Assembly: GCF_900129685.1 (NCBI RefSeq) | Contig: NZ_FQWM01000001.1 | Coordinates: forward strand, 372,001-436,000 | Source: Cognatishimia maritima | Lineage (GTDB): Bacteria > Pseudomonadota > Alphaproteobacteria > Rhodobacterales > Rhodobacteraceae | DNA: 64,000 nt | Direction: 5' to 3' | Part shown: positions 8,125 through 16,806 of the stretch, one piece after another | Layout of the letters: every line of letters starts with the position of its first letter | Position numbering within the stretch: position 1 is the stretch's first letter | Made by a program: the position numbers and the translations under genes | The notes under the pieces: model-generated | The model's input: only the letters and a program-made list of their open reading frames with translations | Database searches by the model: none | Told to the model about the DNA's origin: nothing

Positions 8125-8499
8125 TCAGGCGTAGCTCACAACTTCGAATTCGATGCCTTCTGGCCCGTCAAAATAGAACCGCTCTCCGGGTTCATAATCC
8201 GCGTGATTGTGAGGCGTGTAGCCCGCATTGATCACGCGGTTTTCAACCGCCTGAATATCTGGGACCACAACGCCGATGTGGTTCAATCCGTTTTGAACAC
8301 CATAGGAAATGCCATTGTCAGCGAGCGGCTTCTTGGGGCTGTAAAGCGCCAGATAGGCCTCATCGTCGCCGACATGCACGGTATAGCCATTGTCCTTGGC
8401 GGCCCCTTCCCAACGGATTTTCCATTCAAACAGATCTTCCAAGATGCCCGCCATTTCCTTTGGATCAGACACGGTGACATTTACATGTTCCAAGCGCAT
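8125..8499 (-). CDS. VOC-superfamily (glyoxalase-like) metalloprotein
   Basis: This 124-residue protein has two βαβββ modules. Its likely metal ligands are His5 (MRLEHVNVTVSD), a second His in LNHIGVVVPD, and Glu in GIEFEVVSY. It resembles lactoylglutathione-lyase-like VOC proteins, but the substrate cannot be read from sequence. A GGAGAG SD precedes the ATG. It is divergent from soxR, and the intergenic segment carries a SoxR-type box in a 19-bp-spacer promoter pointing at this gene. An oxidative or redox-cycling stress role is therefore inferred. Confidence 0.88.
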   Translation of the reverse strand: MRLEHVNVTVSDPKEMAGILEDLFEWKIRWEGAAKDNGYTVHVGDDEAYLALYSPKKPLADNGISYGVQNGLNHIGVVVPDIQAVENRVINAGYTPHNHADYEPGERFYFDGPEGIEFEVVSYA

Positions 8500-8535
8500 T
8501 CCTGCTCTCCTTCATATTGATTTAACGATGACTCT

Positions 8536-8566
8536 GTTCTAATTTCTCAAGTGCACTTTAGGTCAA
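8536..8566 (-). promoter_or_regulatory. SoxR-type promoter of the VOC gene (box 8545-8562)
   Basis: On the minus strand a TTGACC -35 (8566-8561) and a TAGAAC -10 (8541-8536) are separated by 19 bases, the overlong spacer typical of MerR/SoxR-activated promoters. The spacer overlaps the dyad TCTCAAGTGCACTTTAGG (8545-8562, plus strand), which matches the enterobacterial SoxR box CCTCAAGTTAACTTGAGG at 14 of 18 positions. soxR itself is read divergently from the same gap. Confidence 0.75.
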
Positions 8567-8579
8567 ACGGAAAGTTTCG

Positions 8580-9053
8580 TTGAAAATCAATCCGGTAACA
8601 AATCGCGGCCTTAGTATTGGTCAAATTTCCGACCGCACTGGCCTCGCACCGAGTGCCATCCGCTACTATGAGGATGAAAACCTTGTGACACCGTTTCGCA
8701 ATGCGGGCGGGCAGCGCCGGTTTGAACGCGCGGATATTCGCAGGTTGTCCTTTGTGATGATCGCGCAGCAGCTGGGGTTCTCGATCAAACAGATCAAGGC
8801 GGCCATGGGCAGCCTGCCGGACAATCGCACCCCGACCAAAGCCGACTGGGAACGCCTGTCGCGGCAGTTCCGAGCAGACCTCGACAGCAGGATTTCACAG
8901 ATGCAGGCACTGCGCGACAAGCTGGACGGCTGCATTGGCTGCGGCTGTCTCTCCCTGTCTCATTGCAAGCTATACAACCCCAAAGACCGCATTCGGACTA
9001 AGGGCCAAGGGCCGCGGTATCTGATGGGAAACTCGTCAGATGAGTTGCCATAA
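8580..9053 (+). CDS. soxR: Redox-sensitive MerR-family activator SoxR
   Basis: The protein has 157 residues. An N-terminal MerR winged helix (LSIGQISDRTGLAPSAIRYY) is followed by a dimerisation coiled coil and the [2Fe-2S] motif C118-x2-C121-x-C123-x5-C129 (CIGCGCLSLSHC), the same spacing as E. coli SoxR. It senses redox-cycling agents through oxidation of the cluster. The start is TTG at 8580 with GGAAAG a few bases upstream; no better start lies downstream. A hairpin (AGCGACG/CGTCGCT, 9053-9081) follows the stop. Confidence 0.95.
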   Translation: MKINPVTNRGLSIGQISDRTGLAPSAIRYYEDENLVTPFRNAGGQRRFERADIRRLSFVMIAQQLGFSIKQIKAAMGSLPDNRTPTKADWERLSRQFRADLDSRISQMQALRDKLDGCIGCGCLSLSHCKLYNPKDRIRTKGQGPRYLMGNSSDELP

Positions 9054-9135
9054 GCGACGGAAATCTGCAGTGGGCGTCGCTATTGTGACAGATTTTTGAT
9101 CCTTCTTGGGCAACCCTACGCTTAGGGAGGCGTGC

Positions 9136-9225
9136 ATGCACAATAGCCGCTGGAAAATTGACCTTGTGTCACGCACCATCGGTGCGGAACGCGGCAAGGC
9201 CGCGCGGGGTGCCCCTTTGATCTGA
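9136..9225 (+). CDS. 29-codon leader ORF before the mttB-like gene (candidate)
   Basis: An ATG at 9136 stands five bases after a near-perfect GGGAGG SD and opens a 29-codon frame beginning MHNSRWKIDLVSRT and ending RGAPLI. Its TGA (9223-9225) lies inside the left arm of a 15-bp inverted repeat whose right arm contains the SD of the next gene. The leader also contains small hairpins (GCACC-ATC-GGTGC at 9173-9185 and CGCGGC-AAG-GCCGCG at 9190-9204). This is the layout of translational attenuation; no relative is known to me. Confidence 0.45.
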   Translation: MHNSRWKIDLVSRTIGAERGKAARGAPLI

Positions 9226-9257
9226 TTTTGCCCAGCAATTTCAAATCAGATCAAAGG
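9214..9257 (+). promoter_or_regulatory. 15-bp inverted repeat sequestering the mttB-like SD
   Basis: CCTTTGATCTGATTT at 9214-9228 and AAATCAGATCAAAGG at 9243-9257 are perfect reverse complements around a 14-base loop. The right arm contains most of the AAAGGA SD (9253-9258) of the gene starting at 9266. As RNA it would hide the ribosome site; as DNA it could be a dimer operator. Confidence 0.7.
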
Positions 9258-9265
9258 ACATCGAA

Positions 9266-10807
9266 ATGACCACTCTCACTTCTCGGCGCCACGGCGGACG
9301 AAATGCGCGGCGCGAATTGCGCGCGGCAGCCCCAAGCGAAGATCAACGCGCCATCCACCCCGGCATGTCCGGCGGCCAGTACAAGCCGCTGTCACAGGCC
9401 GAAATCGAACGCATTCACGAAACGGCCCTGCAAGCGTTGGAAGAAATCGGCCTCGCCGACGCACCCGAAAGCGGGATTGCCTATATGACAGGCGTTGGCG
9501 CGATCCTTGGGGACGACGGACGCCTGCGCTTTCCACGTCAGGTGGTCGAGGCCGCGCTGGAGAAGGCCTGCAAATCCATCACGCTTTATGGGCGAGACCC
9601 AAAATACGATCTGCAGTTGAATGGGACGCGCGTGCACTATGGCACGGCAGGCGCTGCTGTCAGCATGGTCGATGTCGCCGGGCGCAGCTACCGTGACAGT
9701 ACGGTGCAGGATCTGCACGACGCGGCGCGGATTTGCGAAGAGCTCGACAATATCCATTTCGTGCAACGGCCCATGGTGTGTCGCGACATCGCGGATAATC
9801 GCGAAATGGACTTGAACACGATCTATGCGACCTGTTCTGGTACAAAGAAACACATCGGCACCTCATTCACCGAACCCGGATTTGTCGATGACGCGTTGAA
9901 AATGCTGCACATGATTGCTGGTGGCGAAGAGGCGTGGCGCGCCCGGCCTTTTTTGGCCAACACCAACTGCTTCGTCGTGCCGCCCATGAGGTTTGCGACC
10001 GAAAGCTGCGAGGTGATGGAACGTTGCATTCTTGGAGGCATGCCCGTGCTTCTTCTCTCCGCCTGTATGGCGGGCGCGACGGCCCCGTCGACCATCGCCG
10101 GCGCTGTGGTGCAATCCACCGCTGAATGTCTGGCCGGGTTGGTTTATGTCAATGCTGTCACCCCGGGTCACCCTGCGATCTTTGGCACATGGCCCTTTGG
10201 GTTGGACCTGCGCACTGGGGCCATGACAGGCGGATCTGGCGAACAAGCGTTGCTGTCGGCAGCCTGCGCGCAGATGCACCAATTCTACGGGCTTCCCGGT
10301 GGTGCCCCTGCCGGGATGACCGACGCAAAATTGCCGGATATGCAGGCCGGATGGGAGCAAATGTGTTCCAATGTCACCAGCGCGCTGGCAGGTGTGAATA
10401 TGGTCTATGAGGCCGCAGGCATGCACGCGTCACTATTGGGGTTCTGTCACGAAAGCCTGATCTTAGGGGATGACTTGATCGGGCAAGCCATGCGCTGCCT
10501 GCGCGGAATCGAGGTCGATGACACTACCCTCGCACTAGATCAGATCAGAGAGGTCTGCATTGGCGGTCCGGGCCACTACCTTGGCACAGGCGAGACGCTG
10601 TCGCGGATGCAGAAAGACTTTGTATATCCGTCACTTGGAGATCGCACTTCACCCAAGGAATGGGACGAAAAAGGCAAGCTGGACCTGATTGAAACAGCAA
10701 CTGCCCGGAAAGAAGAAATTCTATCTCAGCGGTCCAAAGCTGCCTTTGATCCAGAGCTCGACAATGCACTTCGCACTGCGTTCAACATTCATCTGCCACG
10801 ACAGTGA
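9266..10807 (+). CDS. MttB-family methyltransferase (non-pyrrolysine type)
   Basis: This 513-residue protein of the trimethylamine methyltransferase (MttB) family shows the family-typical opening RPGMxGGxYxPLS-like segment (HPGMSGGQYKPLS) and a TIM-barrel body. The frame runs through with no in-frame amber codon, so it belongs to the non-pyrrolysine MttB homologues that demethylate quaternary amines such as glycine betaine with a corrinoid protein. No corrinoid protein gene is adjacent, so the substrate is open. Upstream lie a leader ORF and an SD-masking inverted repeat. Confidence 0.88.
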   Translation: MTTLTSRRHGGRNARRELRAAAPSEDQRAIHPGMSGGQYKPLSQAEIERIHETALQALEEIGLADAPESGIAYMTGVGAILGDDGRLRFPRQVVEAALEKACKSITLYGRDPKYDLQLNGTRVHYGTAGAAVSMVDVAGRSYRDSTVQDLHDAARICEELDNIHFVQRPMVCRDIADNREMDLNTIYATCSGTKKHIGTSFTEPGFVDDALKMLHMIAGGEEAWRARPFLANTNCFVVPPMRFATESCEVMERCILGGMPVLLLSACMAGATAPSTIAGAVVQSTAECLAGLVYVNAVTPGHPAIFGTWPFGLDLRTGAMTGGSGEQALLSAACAQMHQFYGLPGGAPAGMTDAKLPDMQAGWEQMCSNVTSALAGVNMVYEAAGMHASLLGFCHESLILGDDLIGQAMRCLRGIEVDDTTLALDQIREVCIGGPGHYLGTGETLSRMQKDFVYPSLGDRTSPKEWDEKGKLDLIETATARKEEILSQRSKAAFDPELDNALRTAFNIHLPRQ

Positions 10808-10863
10808 CAGCTTGGGGCGTTCTTGGCACGGACGCACCGTTTGCAAATGGAAGAAATAAAGTT

Positions 10864-10881
10864 GGGGGGACCTAGCCCCCC
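10864..10881 (+). repeat. G/C hairpin downstream of the mttB-like gene
   Basis: GGGGGG (10864-10869) and CCCCCC (10876-10881) flank ACCTAG. No T-run follows, so it is a possible weak terminator or pause site for the mttB-like transcript. The rest of the 241-base gap up to nrdJ holds a further GGCGGG/CCCGCC repeat near 10990-11009 and no recognisable gene. Confidence 0.4.
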
Positions 10882-11048
10882 GAGTTTCGCCACTTGCGCT
10901 CACTTTAGTTTACCGCTCGTAGTTTTTTTGCCTGCGGCCCAAGTGTCGTATCAAGGCGAGCGCACCCGCCTCAGATTTGTAAATTCGTGGCGGGATATAC
11001 CCCCCGCCGAGGGTGTCCGCGCAGCCCGAAGGCCACCCCCCAGTAACC

Positions 11049-14000
11049 TTAGCTACAGCCCGATGTCGCGCCGCAGGTGTTGCATTTCATGCAGGTGCCG
11101 TTGCGCACCAGCGTGTAGTTGCCGCAATCGCCGCACGGATCGCCTTCGTAGCCCTGCATCTTGGCCTTTGTGCGTTCATCCATCGTCATTGTCGCGCTGG
11201 CGACCGCTGCGCCAGAGGTCATCGCCGGTTGCGCGGTTTCAGGCACCAGCGTGTTCAACGCAATTTCTGGATCCAAAGTGCCGCCGTTCAGCACCATCAA
11301 CTCCTGTGGCAAACGTTTACGCAAATACCCGGTCGAAGACACTTGTTTCAGCATCTCCAAAGACCGCGTCGCCGCGCTTTCGCTAATCTCTTTGAGGTTG
11401 GACAGCCCGTCTTCTTCGCCCCGTCCCAGATCATCGAATGAGGCACCTTCGGGTTTGACGTGCGCAAGGTCTGTGCGGTCGAGGTAAGACACCGCCAACT
11501 CGCGGAATATGTAGTCCAAGATCGAGGTCGCATTTTTGATGCTGTCGTTGCCCTGCACCATGCCCGCCGGTTCAAATTTGGTGAAAGTAAAGGCATCCAC
11601 AAATTCCTCAAGTGGAACACCGTATTGCAAACCGACTGAGACCGCGATGGCGAAGTTGTTCATCATCGCCCGGAATCCCGCGCCCTCTTTGTGCATATCG
11701 ATAAAGATTTCACCCAAAGAGCCGTCGGCATATTCGCCGGTCCGCAAATAAACCTTATGCCCGCCGACGATGGCCTTTTGGGTATAGCCTTTGCGGCGTT
11801 CCGGCATCTTCTCGCGGTCGGCTTTGAAGATTTCTTTGATCACGATCTTTTCGACAATCTTCTCTGCCAGAACCGCGGCTTTTTCCTGCGGGGTGCCGCT
11901 TTCGAGGATTTCTTCGGCTTCGTCGTCATCTTCGATCAGCGCTGCCGCCAAGGGCTGGCTGAGTTTGGAACCGTCGCGATACAGCGCGTTGGCTTTGACA
12001 CCCAAGGACCAGCTCAGTTCATAGGCCTTTTGGCAATCCTCAATCGTGGCATCATTCGGCATGTTGATCGTCTTAGAGATCGCGCCGGAAATGAAGGACT
12101 GCGCAGCGGCCATCATCGTGATGTGGCTATCCACAGACAGGAACCGCTTGCCCTTTTTGCCGCACGGGTTGGCGCAATCAAAGATTGGCAGGTGTTCCTC
12201 TTTCAGGTGCGGCGCGCCTTCCAAGGTCATAGTGCCACACACGTGGTCATTCGCGGCATCAATGTCGGCCTTTGTGAAGCCAAGATGGCTTAGCAAGTTG
12301 AAATCCGGGTCCATCAGCTTTTCAGCAGGCACACCCAGCGGGCCAGTCACAAACTCTTCGCCTAGGGTGAAGTGGTTGAAAACAAATCGGATATCAAATG
12401 CGGTCGCAAGCGAGGCTTCGATCTTGTCGATCTCTGTTTGCGTGAACCCATGTTGTATCAAGGTTGTCGGGTTGATCGCCGGCGCATTGCCCAATGTGCC
12501 GTGGCCGACCGCGTAGGAAATGATTTCTTCAATCTGTGCAGAGCCATAACCCAGCTTCTCCAGCGCCGCCGGAACAGAGCGGTTGATGATCTTGAAATAC
12601 CCACCGCCTGCGAGTTTTTTGAATTTCACCAGCGCAAAGTCAGGTTCGATCCCCGTGGTGTCGCAATCCATGACCAGTCCGATGGTCCCAGTCGGTGCAA
12701 TCACCGACACCTGCGCGTTGCGGTAGCCGTGTTTCTCGCCCAACGCCAAGGCTTCGTCCCAAGACGCCATCGCCAACTTCGCGAGGTCCTGATCTGGCAC
12801 ATTGCCATGATCAAGCGGGACAGGTTTTACAGCTAGTTCTTCATAGCCATCAACCGCACCGTAGGCGGCGTTGCGGTGGTTGCGAATGACCCGCAGCATG
12901 TGGGCTGCATTGCGTTTGTAGCCAGAGAAAGCGCCCAACTCGCCCGCCATTTCAGCGGAAGTTGCATAGGATACGCCCGTCAGGATTGCAGTCAGGGCAC
13001 CCGCCAGCGCTCGACCTTCGTCACTGTCGTAGCTGTACCCCATGTTCATCAACAGACCGCCGATATTGGCATAGCCCAGACCCAAAGTGCGGAAGTCATA
13101 CGACAGCTTCGCAATTTCCTTGGATGGGAACTGCGCCATCATCACCGAAATTTCCAGCGTCACCGTCCAAAGGCGCGTAGCGTGCACGTAATCTTCGGCT
13201 TGGAATTTGCCGTCCTTCAGGAAGGTCAGCAGGTTCATCGACGCAAGGTTACAAGCCGTGTCATCGAGGAACATATATTCAGAACAAGGGTTTGAACCGC
13301 GAATCTCACCGTCTTCTGGGCAGGTGTGCCAGGCATTCACGGTGTCGTGGAATTGAATGCCAGGGTCTGCACAGGCCCATGCCGCATGCCCCACTTGTTC
13401 CCACAGATCACGTGCCTTGATAGTCTTTGCCACCTTGCCGTCGGTGCGGCGGATCAGTTCCCAATCTTTGTCATCACGCACTGCCTTCAGGAAGGCATCG
13501 GTCACGCGGATCGAGTTGTTGGAATTCTGACCCGACACCGAGGCATAGGCTTCGCTGTCCCAGTCTGTGTCATAGGTGGGGAATTCAATGCTGGCGTAGC
13601 CCTGTTTTGCATAGTCCAGCACGCGCTTCACGTAAGTCTCTGGAATCTTGGACTTCCGTGCGCCTTTGATCGCTGATTTCAGCTGATCATTCTTTTTGGG
13701 GTCAACCGCATCTTCGGTAGACCCATCCCATCCACGGATGGCTGCGAAGATTTCATTCAGCTTTTCTTCGTGAACTTTGGAACCCGCGACGATGGACGCC
13801 ACTTTCTGTTCCTCTTTCACTTTCCAGTTGATGAATTCTTCGATGTCCGGGTGATCGGCATCACAGATCACCATCTTCGCTGCTCGACGGGTTGTGCCGC
13901 CTGATTTGATCGCGCCCGCAGCGCGATCACCGATTTTGAGAAAGCCCATCAGGCCCGAGGATTTACCACCGCCAGACAGCGCCTCACCTTCGGCACGCAG

Positions 14001-14687
14001 ACTAGAGAAGTTGGTGCCGGTGCCAGAGCCATATTTAAACAGCCGCGCCTCACGCACCCAAAGGTCCATAATGCCGCCCTCGTTCACCAGATCGTCAGAG
14101 ACTGACTGGATAAAGCAGGCGTGCGGCTGCGGATGTTCATAGGAGGATTTGGACTTGGTCAGCTTGCCCGACTTGTAGTCGACATAATGGTGCCCCTGCG
14201 CGGGACCGTCGATGCCATAGGCCCAATGAAGGCCTGTGTTGAACCACTGCGGAGAGTTCGGCGCGGCACGCTGGCTGGCCAACATGTGCCGCATTTCATC
14301 ATAATAGGCTTTGGCGTCTTCCTCGGTGGAGAAATAGCCACCCTTCCAGCCCCAATAGGCCCATGCGCCCGCCAAACGGTCAAACACCTGCTTGGCCGAA
14401 GTCTCGCCGCCCATTTCCGCGCCCTCAACGGGCACAGAGCGCCAAAGGAATTCGGGCACGCCCTTCTCTTTGACCTTCTTGAGTTCAGACGGCACACCCG
14501 CCTTGCGAAAATATTTCTGCGCGATCACATCGGATGCGACCTGGCTCCATTTCGCGGGGATCTCCACGTTCTTTGCCTGAAAGACAATCGAGCCATCCGG
14601 ATTTCGGATTTCCGAAGTGGTTCTAACAAACTCCAGCTCTGCATATGCGTCTTGGTTTGCCTTGGTGAATCTGCGCTCGATTTTCAT
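11049..14687 (-). CDS. nrdJ: Vitamin B12-dependent (class II) ribonucleotide reductase
   Basis: The protein has about 1212 residues. The ATG at 14687 ([15 protein letters not shown]) is chosen because the 28 residues upstream are unlike the family. It has the catalytic N-x-C-x-E motif (SNPCSEYMF), an RNR barrel, and a C-terminal Cys-rich tail CGDCGNYTL...[14 protein letters not shown] that serves as redox/zinc site. It reduces ribonucleotides with adenosylcobalamin and needs no oxygen. A palindromic NrdR box lies about 165 bases upstream. No cobalamin riboswitch fold was recognised. Confidence 0.97.
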   Translation of the reverse strand: MKIERRFTKANQDAYAELEFVRTTSEIRNPDGSIVFQAKNVEIPAKWSQVASDVIAQKYFRKAGVPSELKKVKEKGVPEFLWRSVPVEGAEMGGETSAKQVFDRLAGAWAYWGWKGGYFSTEEDAKAYYDEMRHMLASQRAAPNSPQWFNTGLHWAYGIDGPAQGHHYVDYKSGKLTKSKSSYEHPQPHACFIQSVSDDLVNEGGIMDLWVREARLFKYGSGTGTNFSSLRAEGEALSGGGKSSGLMGFLKIGDRAAGAIKSGGTTRRAAKMVICDADHPDIEEFINWKVKEEQKVASIVAGSKVHEEKLNEIFAAIRGWDGSTEDAVDPKKNDQLKSAIKGARKSKIPETYVKRVLDYAKQGYASIEFPTYDTDWDSEAYASVSGQNSNNSIRVTDAFLKAVRDDKDWELIRRTDGKVAKTIKARDLWEQVGHAAWACADPGIQFHDTVNAWHTCPEDGEIRGSNPCSEYMFLDDTACNLASMNLLTFLKDGKFQAEDYVHATRLWTVTLEISVMMAQFPSKEIAKLSYDFRTLGLGYANIGGLLMNMGYSYDSDEGRALAGALTAILTGVSYATSAEMAGELGAFSGYKRNAAHMLRVIRNHRNAAYGAVDGYEELAVKPVPLDHGNVPDQDLAKLAMASWDEALALGEKHGYRNAQVSVIAPTGTIGLVMDCDTTGIEPDFALVKFKKLAGGGYFKIINRSVPAALEKLGYGSAQIEEIISYAVGHGTLGNAPAINPTTLIQHGFTQTEIDKIEASLATAFDIRFVFNHFTLGEEFVTGPLGVPAEKLMDPDFNLLSHLGFTKADIDAANDHVCGTMTLEGAPHLKEEHLPIFDCANPCGKKGKRFLSVDSHITMMAAAQSFISGAISKTINMPNDATIEDCQKAYELSWSLGVKANALYRDGSKLSQPLAAALIEDDDEAEEILESGTPQEKAAVLAEKIVEKIVIKEIFKADREKMPERRKGYTQKAIVGGHKVYLRTGEYADGSLGEIFIDMHKEGAGFRAMMNNFAIAVSVGLQYGVPLEEFVDAFTFTKFEPAGMVQGNDSIKNATSILDYIFRELAVSYLDRTDLAHVKPEGASFDDLGRGEEDGLSNLKEISESAATRSLEMLKQVSSTGYLRKRLPQELMVLNGGTLDPEIALNTLVPETAQPAMTSGAAVASATMTMDERTKAKMQGYEGDPCGDCGNYTLVRNGTCMKCNTCGATSGCS

Positions 14688-14851
14688 GTCTGCCCCGAAG
14701 CTCGTTGGTCGCTCAAAACTCTGACGCGACGGGGTGGTGTCACGAATGACAGGGCAATAAGCCGCCCCCAAGCGCCGTTACAGCGCCTGCATATGCCAGA
14801 AAATCCCTGGTCATCTATGCTTTGAAGCGTTTTCCCCTGCGACCGCCTGAA

Positions 14852-14867
14852 ACACTATATGTAGTGT
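14852..14867 (-). promoter_or_regulatory. NrdR box upstream of nrdJ
   Basis: ACACTATATGTAGTGT is a near-perfect palindrome matching the NrdR-box consensus ACACwATATnTwGTGT. On the minus strand it contains TATAGT, a possible -10, so bound NrdR would block the promoter. The second box usually found one or two helical turns away was not evident. Confidence 0.85.
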
Positions 14868-15123
14868 GCACCCCGATCCGCGACTACAATCTGGCGTATT
14901 TCCGCCGATGCCGTCAACGATTTTATTTGAGATTTTTTAGACTCTTTGCAGTTGACCCAACCTGCCCAATTGCCCGCTTTCGTTGGTTCAGGCGATTCTT
15001 ATTACTTTCTTTAATTCGGCTGGATTTCGACTGTGCATGAGGCATTCAAAGGAAGTCCTTCAAAACCCATGGAAAATTGCTGTGCTTGCTGCAATGGAAA
15101 CAACTGCCACAACATAATGTGTG

Positions 15124-15139
15124 TTAAAGGAAGGTTAAC
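15124..15139. promoter_or_regulatory. CtrA-type box TTAA-N7-TTAAC in the nrdJ/tRNA gap
   Basis: The 14688-15289 gap is about 600 bases with no convincing gene. Besides the NrdR box it holds TTAA (15124-15127), a 7-base spacer and TTAAC (15135-15139), an exact match to the full alphaproteobacterial CtrA consensus. The nearest start codon is nrdJ, about 440 bases away on the minus strand, so it is either far upstream of nrdJ or serves an unannotated transcript. Confidence 0.5.
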
Positions 15140-15289
15140 AACAGCATGTGGTGCATTTTTGTGCAGCACGACCAAAAACGCGCTGTAAGGTGTCTATTTC
15201 GCTCAAGCGCGAGCTGCCTAGAACAAGCGTGCACACAAATCTAGGTCGGCTCCCCTCACCTGCACGCACAGAAATCAAATGAGGAAAAG

Positions 15290-15366
15290 TGGTCGGGGCG
15301 GCGAGATTCGAACTCACGACCCCCTGTACCCAAAACAGGTGCGCTACCAGACTGCGCTACGCCCCG
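15290..15366 (-). tRNA. tRNA-Pro (anticodon UGG), copy 1
   Basis: This 77-base gene on the minus strand has a CGGGGCG/CGCCCCG acceptor stem, a TTCGAAT T-loop, and anticodon stem CCTGT/ACAGG with the loop TTTGGGT, giving anticodon UGG. The CCA end is encoded. An identical copy lies upstream on the same strand. Confidence 0.97.
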
Positions 15367-15512
15367 GACCGTTCGCACCGTTTAAACATCAGTGCAGGGA
15401 AAGGGAAGGGAAAAATGCGCCAAACCTGTGAACAAATGCCCTAACAATTTCTGCGGTAGTACAAGCACAGAAGCGCCTTGTAACGGCATAAACAAAGTCA
15501 TTTCGGAAGAAG

Positions 15513-15589
15513 TGGTCGGGGCGGCGAGATTCGAACTCACGACCCCCTGTACCCAAAACAGGTGCGCTACCAGACTGCGCTACGCCCCG
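15513..15589 (-). tRNA. tRNA-Pro (anticodon UGG), copy 2
   Basis: The sequence is the same 77 bases as copy 1, with encoded CCA; identity extends a few bases beyond both ends (AGT before and GGACCGT after on the plus strand). The two genes are 146 bases apart in the same orientation, a recent tandem duplication or gene-converted pair. Confidence 0.97.
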
Positions 15590-15658
15590 GACCGTGACGG
15601 GGAATTAGTCCCTATGCGCCGGAATGAAAAGAGGAAAAATACCGATTGCGAAAGTTTT

Positions 15659-16156
15659 TTAATCTGCCTCAGAACAACGCCAAGCGGCATCGCCCTGTAA
15701 CACGGCAGGATGACGCAGTTCACTCCCGACATCGACGCCAAGCGCCTGCGCCAAGCCGCCGTTGACCTCTAGCACATAGCGCGCGGGCCATTGGCTTGAG
15801 ATCGGCGTTTCATCCAGAGGGATCGCATTGTGATGAACATGAACCACGATTCCGCGTTCATCCGCAAAGATCATATCCAGCGGGATCAGCGTGTTTTTCA
15901 TCCAAAAAGAAATCGGGCGCGTGCGATGATAAACGAAAAGCATCCCACTGCTTGTGGGCATCGACGGTCGCCCCATCAGCCCCTTGCTGCGCTCTGACGC
16001 GTTGTCGGCAACTTCGACCGTAAACTGCGCTTTGCCCCATTCGCCGCGCAATTGGACTGTATTATGGCTACATTTCGCTGATGCAGGCAGGGCCAGAAGC
16101 GCTGCAATCAGAACCCCCGCCATCCATGTTAGAAAACGGAAGGTGTGATGGCGCAT
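15659..16156 (-). CDS. DUF192 family secreted protein
   Basis: The ATG at 16156 overlaps the cold-shock gene stop as TAATG, which fixes the start by coupling; the in-frame codons upstream are not used. The protein (about 165 residues) has a signal peptide (FLTWMAGVLIAALLALPASA) and then the DUF192 fold with the signatures RSKGLMGR and FWMKNTLIPLDMIF. It is probably periplasmic. DUF192 has no firm biochemical function. Confidence 0.88.
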   Translation of the reverse strand: MRHHTFRFLTWMAGVLIAALLALPASAKCSHNTVQLRGEWGKAQFTVEVADNASERSKGLMGRPSMPTSSGMLFVYHRTRPISFWMKNTLIPLDMIFADERGIVVHVHHNAIPLDETPISSQWPARYVLEVNGGLAQALGVDVGSELRHPAVLQGDAAWRCSEAD

Positions 16157-16683
16157 TAACTCGTCTCTTTGGTTGCGTTTTCCCACGGGCAAACCTGAGC
16201 CGCCATTAACCCGCGCTGGCCTTCGACCACACGCAATGCCAATGCCTCCCCCGGCTGGAGTTCCGCCAACCCTTGGCGACGCAATACTTCGACATGGATA
16301 AACACGTCTTCTTCGCGGCCAAAGATATTGGCAAAGCCAAAGCCCTTGCCTTTATCAAACCACTTCACGCGCGCCGGTTCCAGTGGAATGTCGTCAAGCG
16401 TGCCTGTGTCGAATTCGTCGATCTCAGCCAGCGATGAGTCGTCGCTTGTAACAGGCGCGCTGATCGAAAGAATCTCAACCGCCTGAACACCGCGCTGGGT
16501 TTCTTGAGCCAGCAGTTCAATCTGTGCACCATCGGCCACCGAACTCTGCCCAAAGTTGCGCAACACGTTGGCATGCAAAAGGATGTCAGGGCCGCCGTTT
16601 TCTGCAACCACGAACCCGAAACCTTTTACCGGATCGAACCACTTCACCTGCCCGTCGATCTTTTGGGCAGTCACATTATCCAT
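16156..16683 (-). CDS. Cold-shock protein with two CSD domains
   Basis: This 175-residue protein has two cold-shock domains: GQVKWFDPVKGFGFVV near the start and ARVKWFDKGKGFGFANI after an acidic linker at about 85-100. Each has RNP1-type (KGFGF) and RNP2-type strands (ILLHANV, VFIHVEV), so it binds single-stranded nucleic acid. The ATG at 16683 is 8 bases after AAGG and is preferred to GTG at 16689. A 7-bp hairpin (GTAACCC/GGGTTAC, 16703-16724) lies in its 5' UTR. It is coupled to the DUF192 gene. Confidence 0.92.
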   Translation of the reverse strand: MDNVTAQKIDGQVKWFDPVKGFGFVVAENGGPDILLHANVLRNFGQSSVADGAQIELLAQETQRGVQAVEILSISAPVTSDDSSLAEIDEFDTGTLDDIPLEPARVKWFDKGKGFGFANIFGREEDVFIHVEVLRRQGLAELQPGEALALRVVEGQRGLMAAQVCPWENATKETS

Positions 16684-16702
16684 CTTCACGGCCTTACCTT
16701 AC

Positions 16703-16724
16703 GTAACCCCATCCCCAGGGTTAC
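16703..16724 (-). promoter_or_regulatory. Hairpin in the 5' UTR of the double cold-shock gene
   Basis: GTAACCC (16703-16709) and GGGTTAC (16718-16724) flank an 8-base loop, just upstream of the SD. Cold-shock mRNAs often have temperature-responsive leaders; that is only a possibility here. Confidence 0.35.
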
Positions 16725-16806
16725 TCCCTTAGTGCGACACTTTTCTGCCTGCGGCAAGAAAAATGTCATAATCTTTCATAGGGTTGCATTTTACGTGACG
16801 TGAGTG

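Noticed and set aside
8106-8130. A second CTGACA...TGTCAG dyad (8-bp arms, 9-base spacer), as a WYL operator
   Set aside because: It resembles the 3146-3165 dyad, but it overlaps the stop codon of the VOC gene and has a different spacer; it is more likely a hairpin at the transcript end.
9266-10807. Pyrrolysine-containing MttB
   Set aside because: The frame has no in-frame TAG, and there are no pyl genes in the window; it is the non-pyrrolysine type.
14688-14771. A 28-residue extension of NrdJ
   Set aside because: Known NrdJ starts with MKIERRFT-like sequence; the upstream codons are unrelated and the SD fits the inner ATG.
14688-15289. A cobalamin riboswitch before nrdJ
   Set aside because: I looked for B12-box-like sequence and found none; an NrdR box explains control better.
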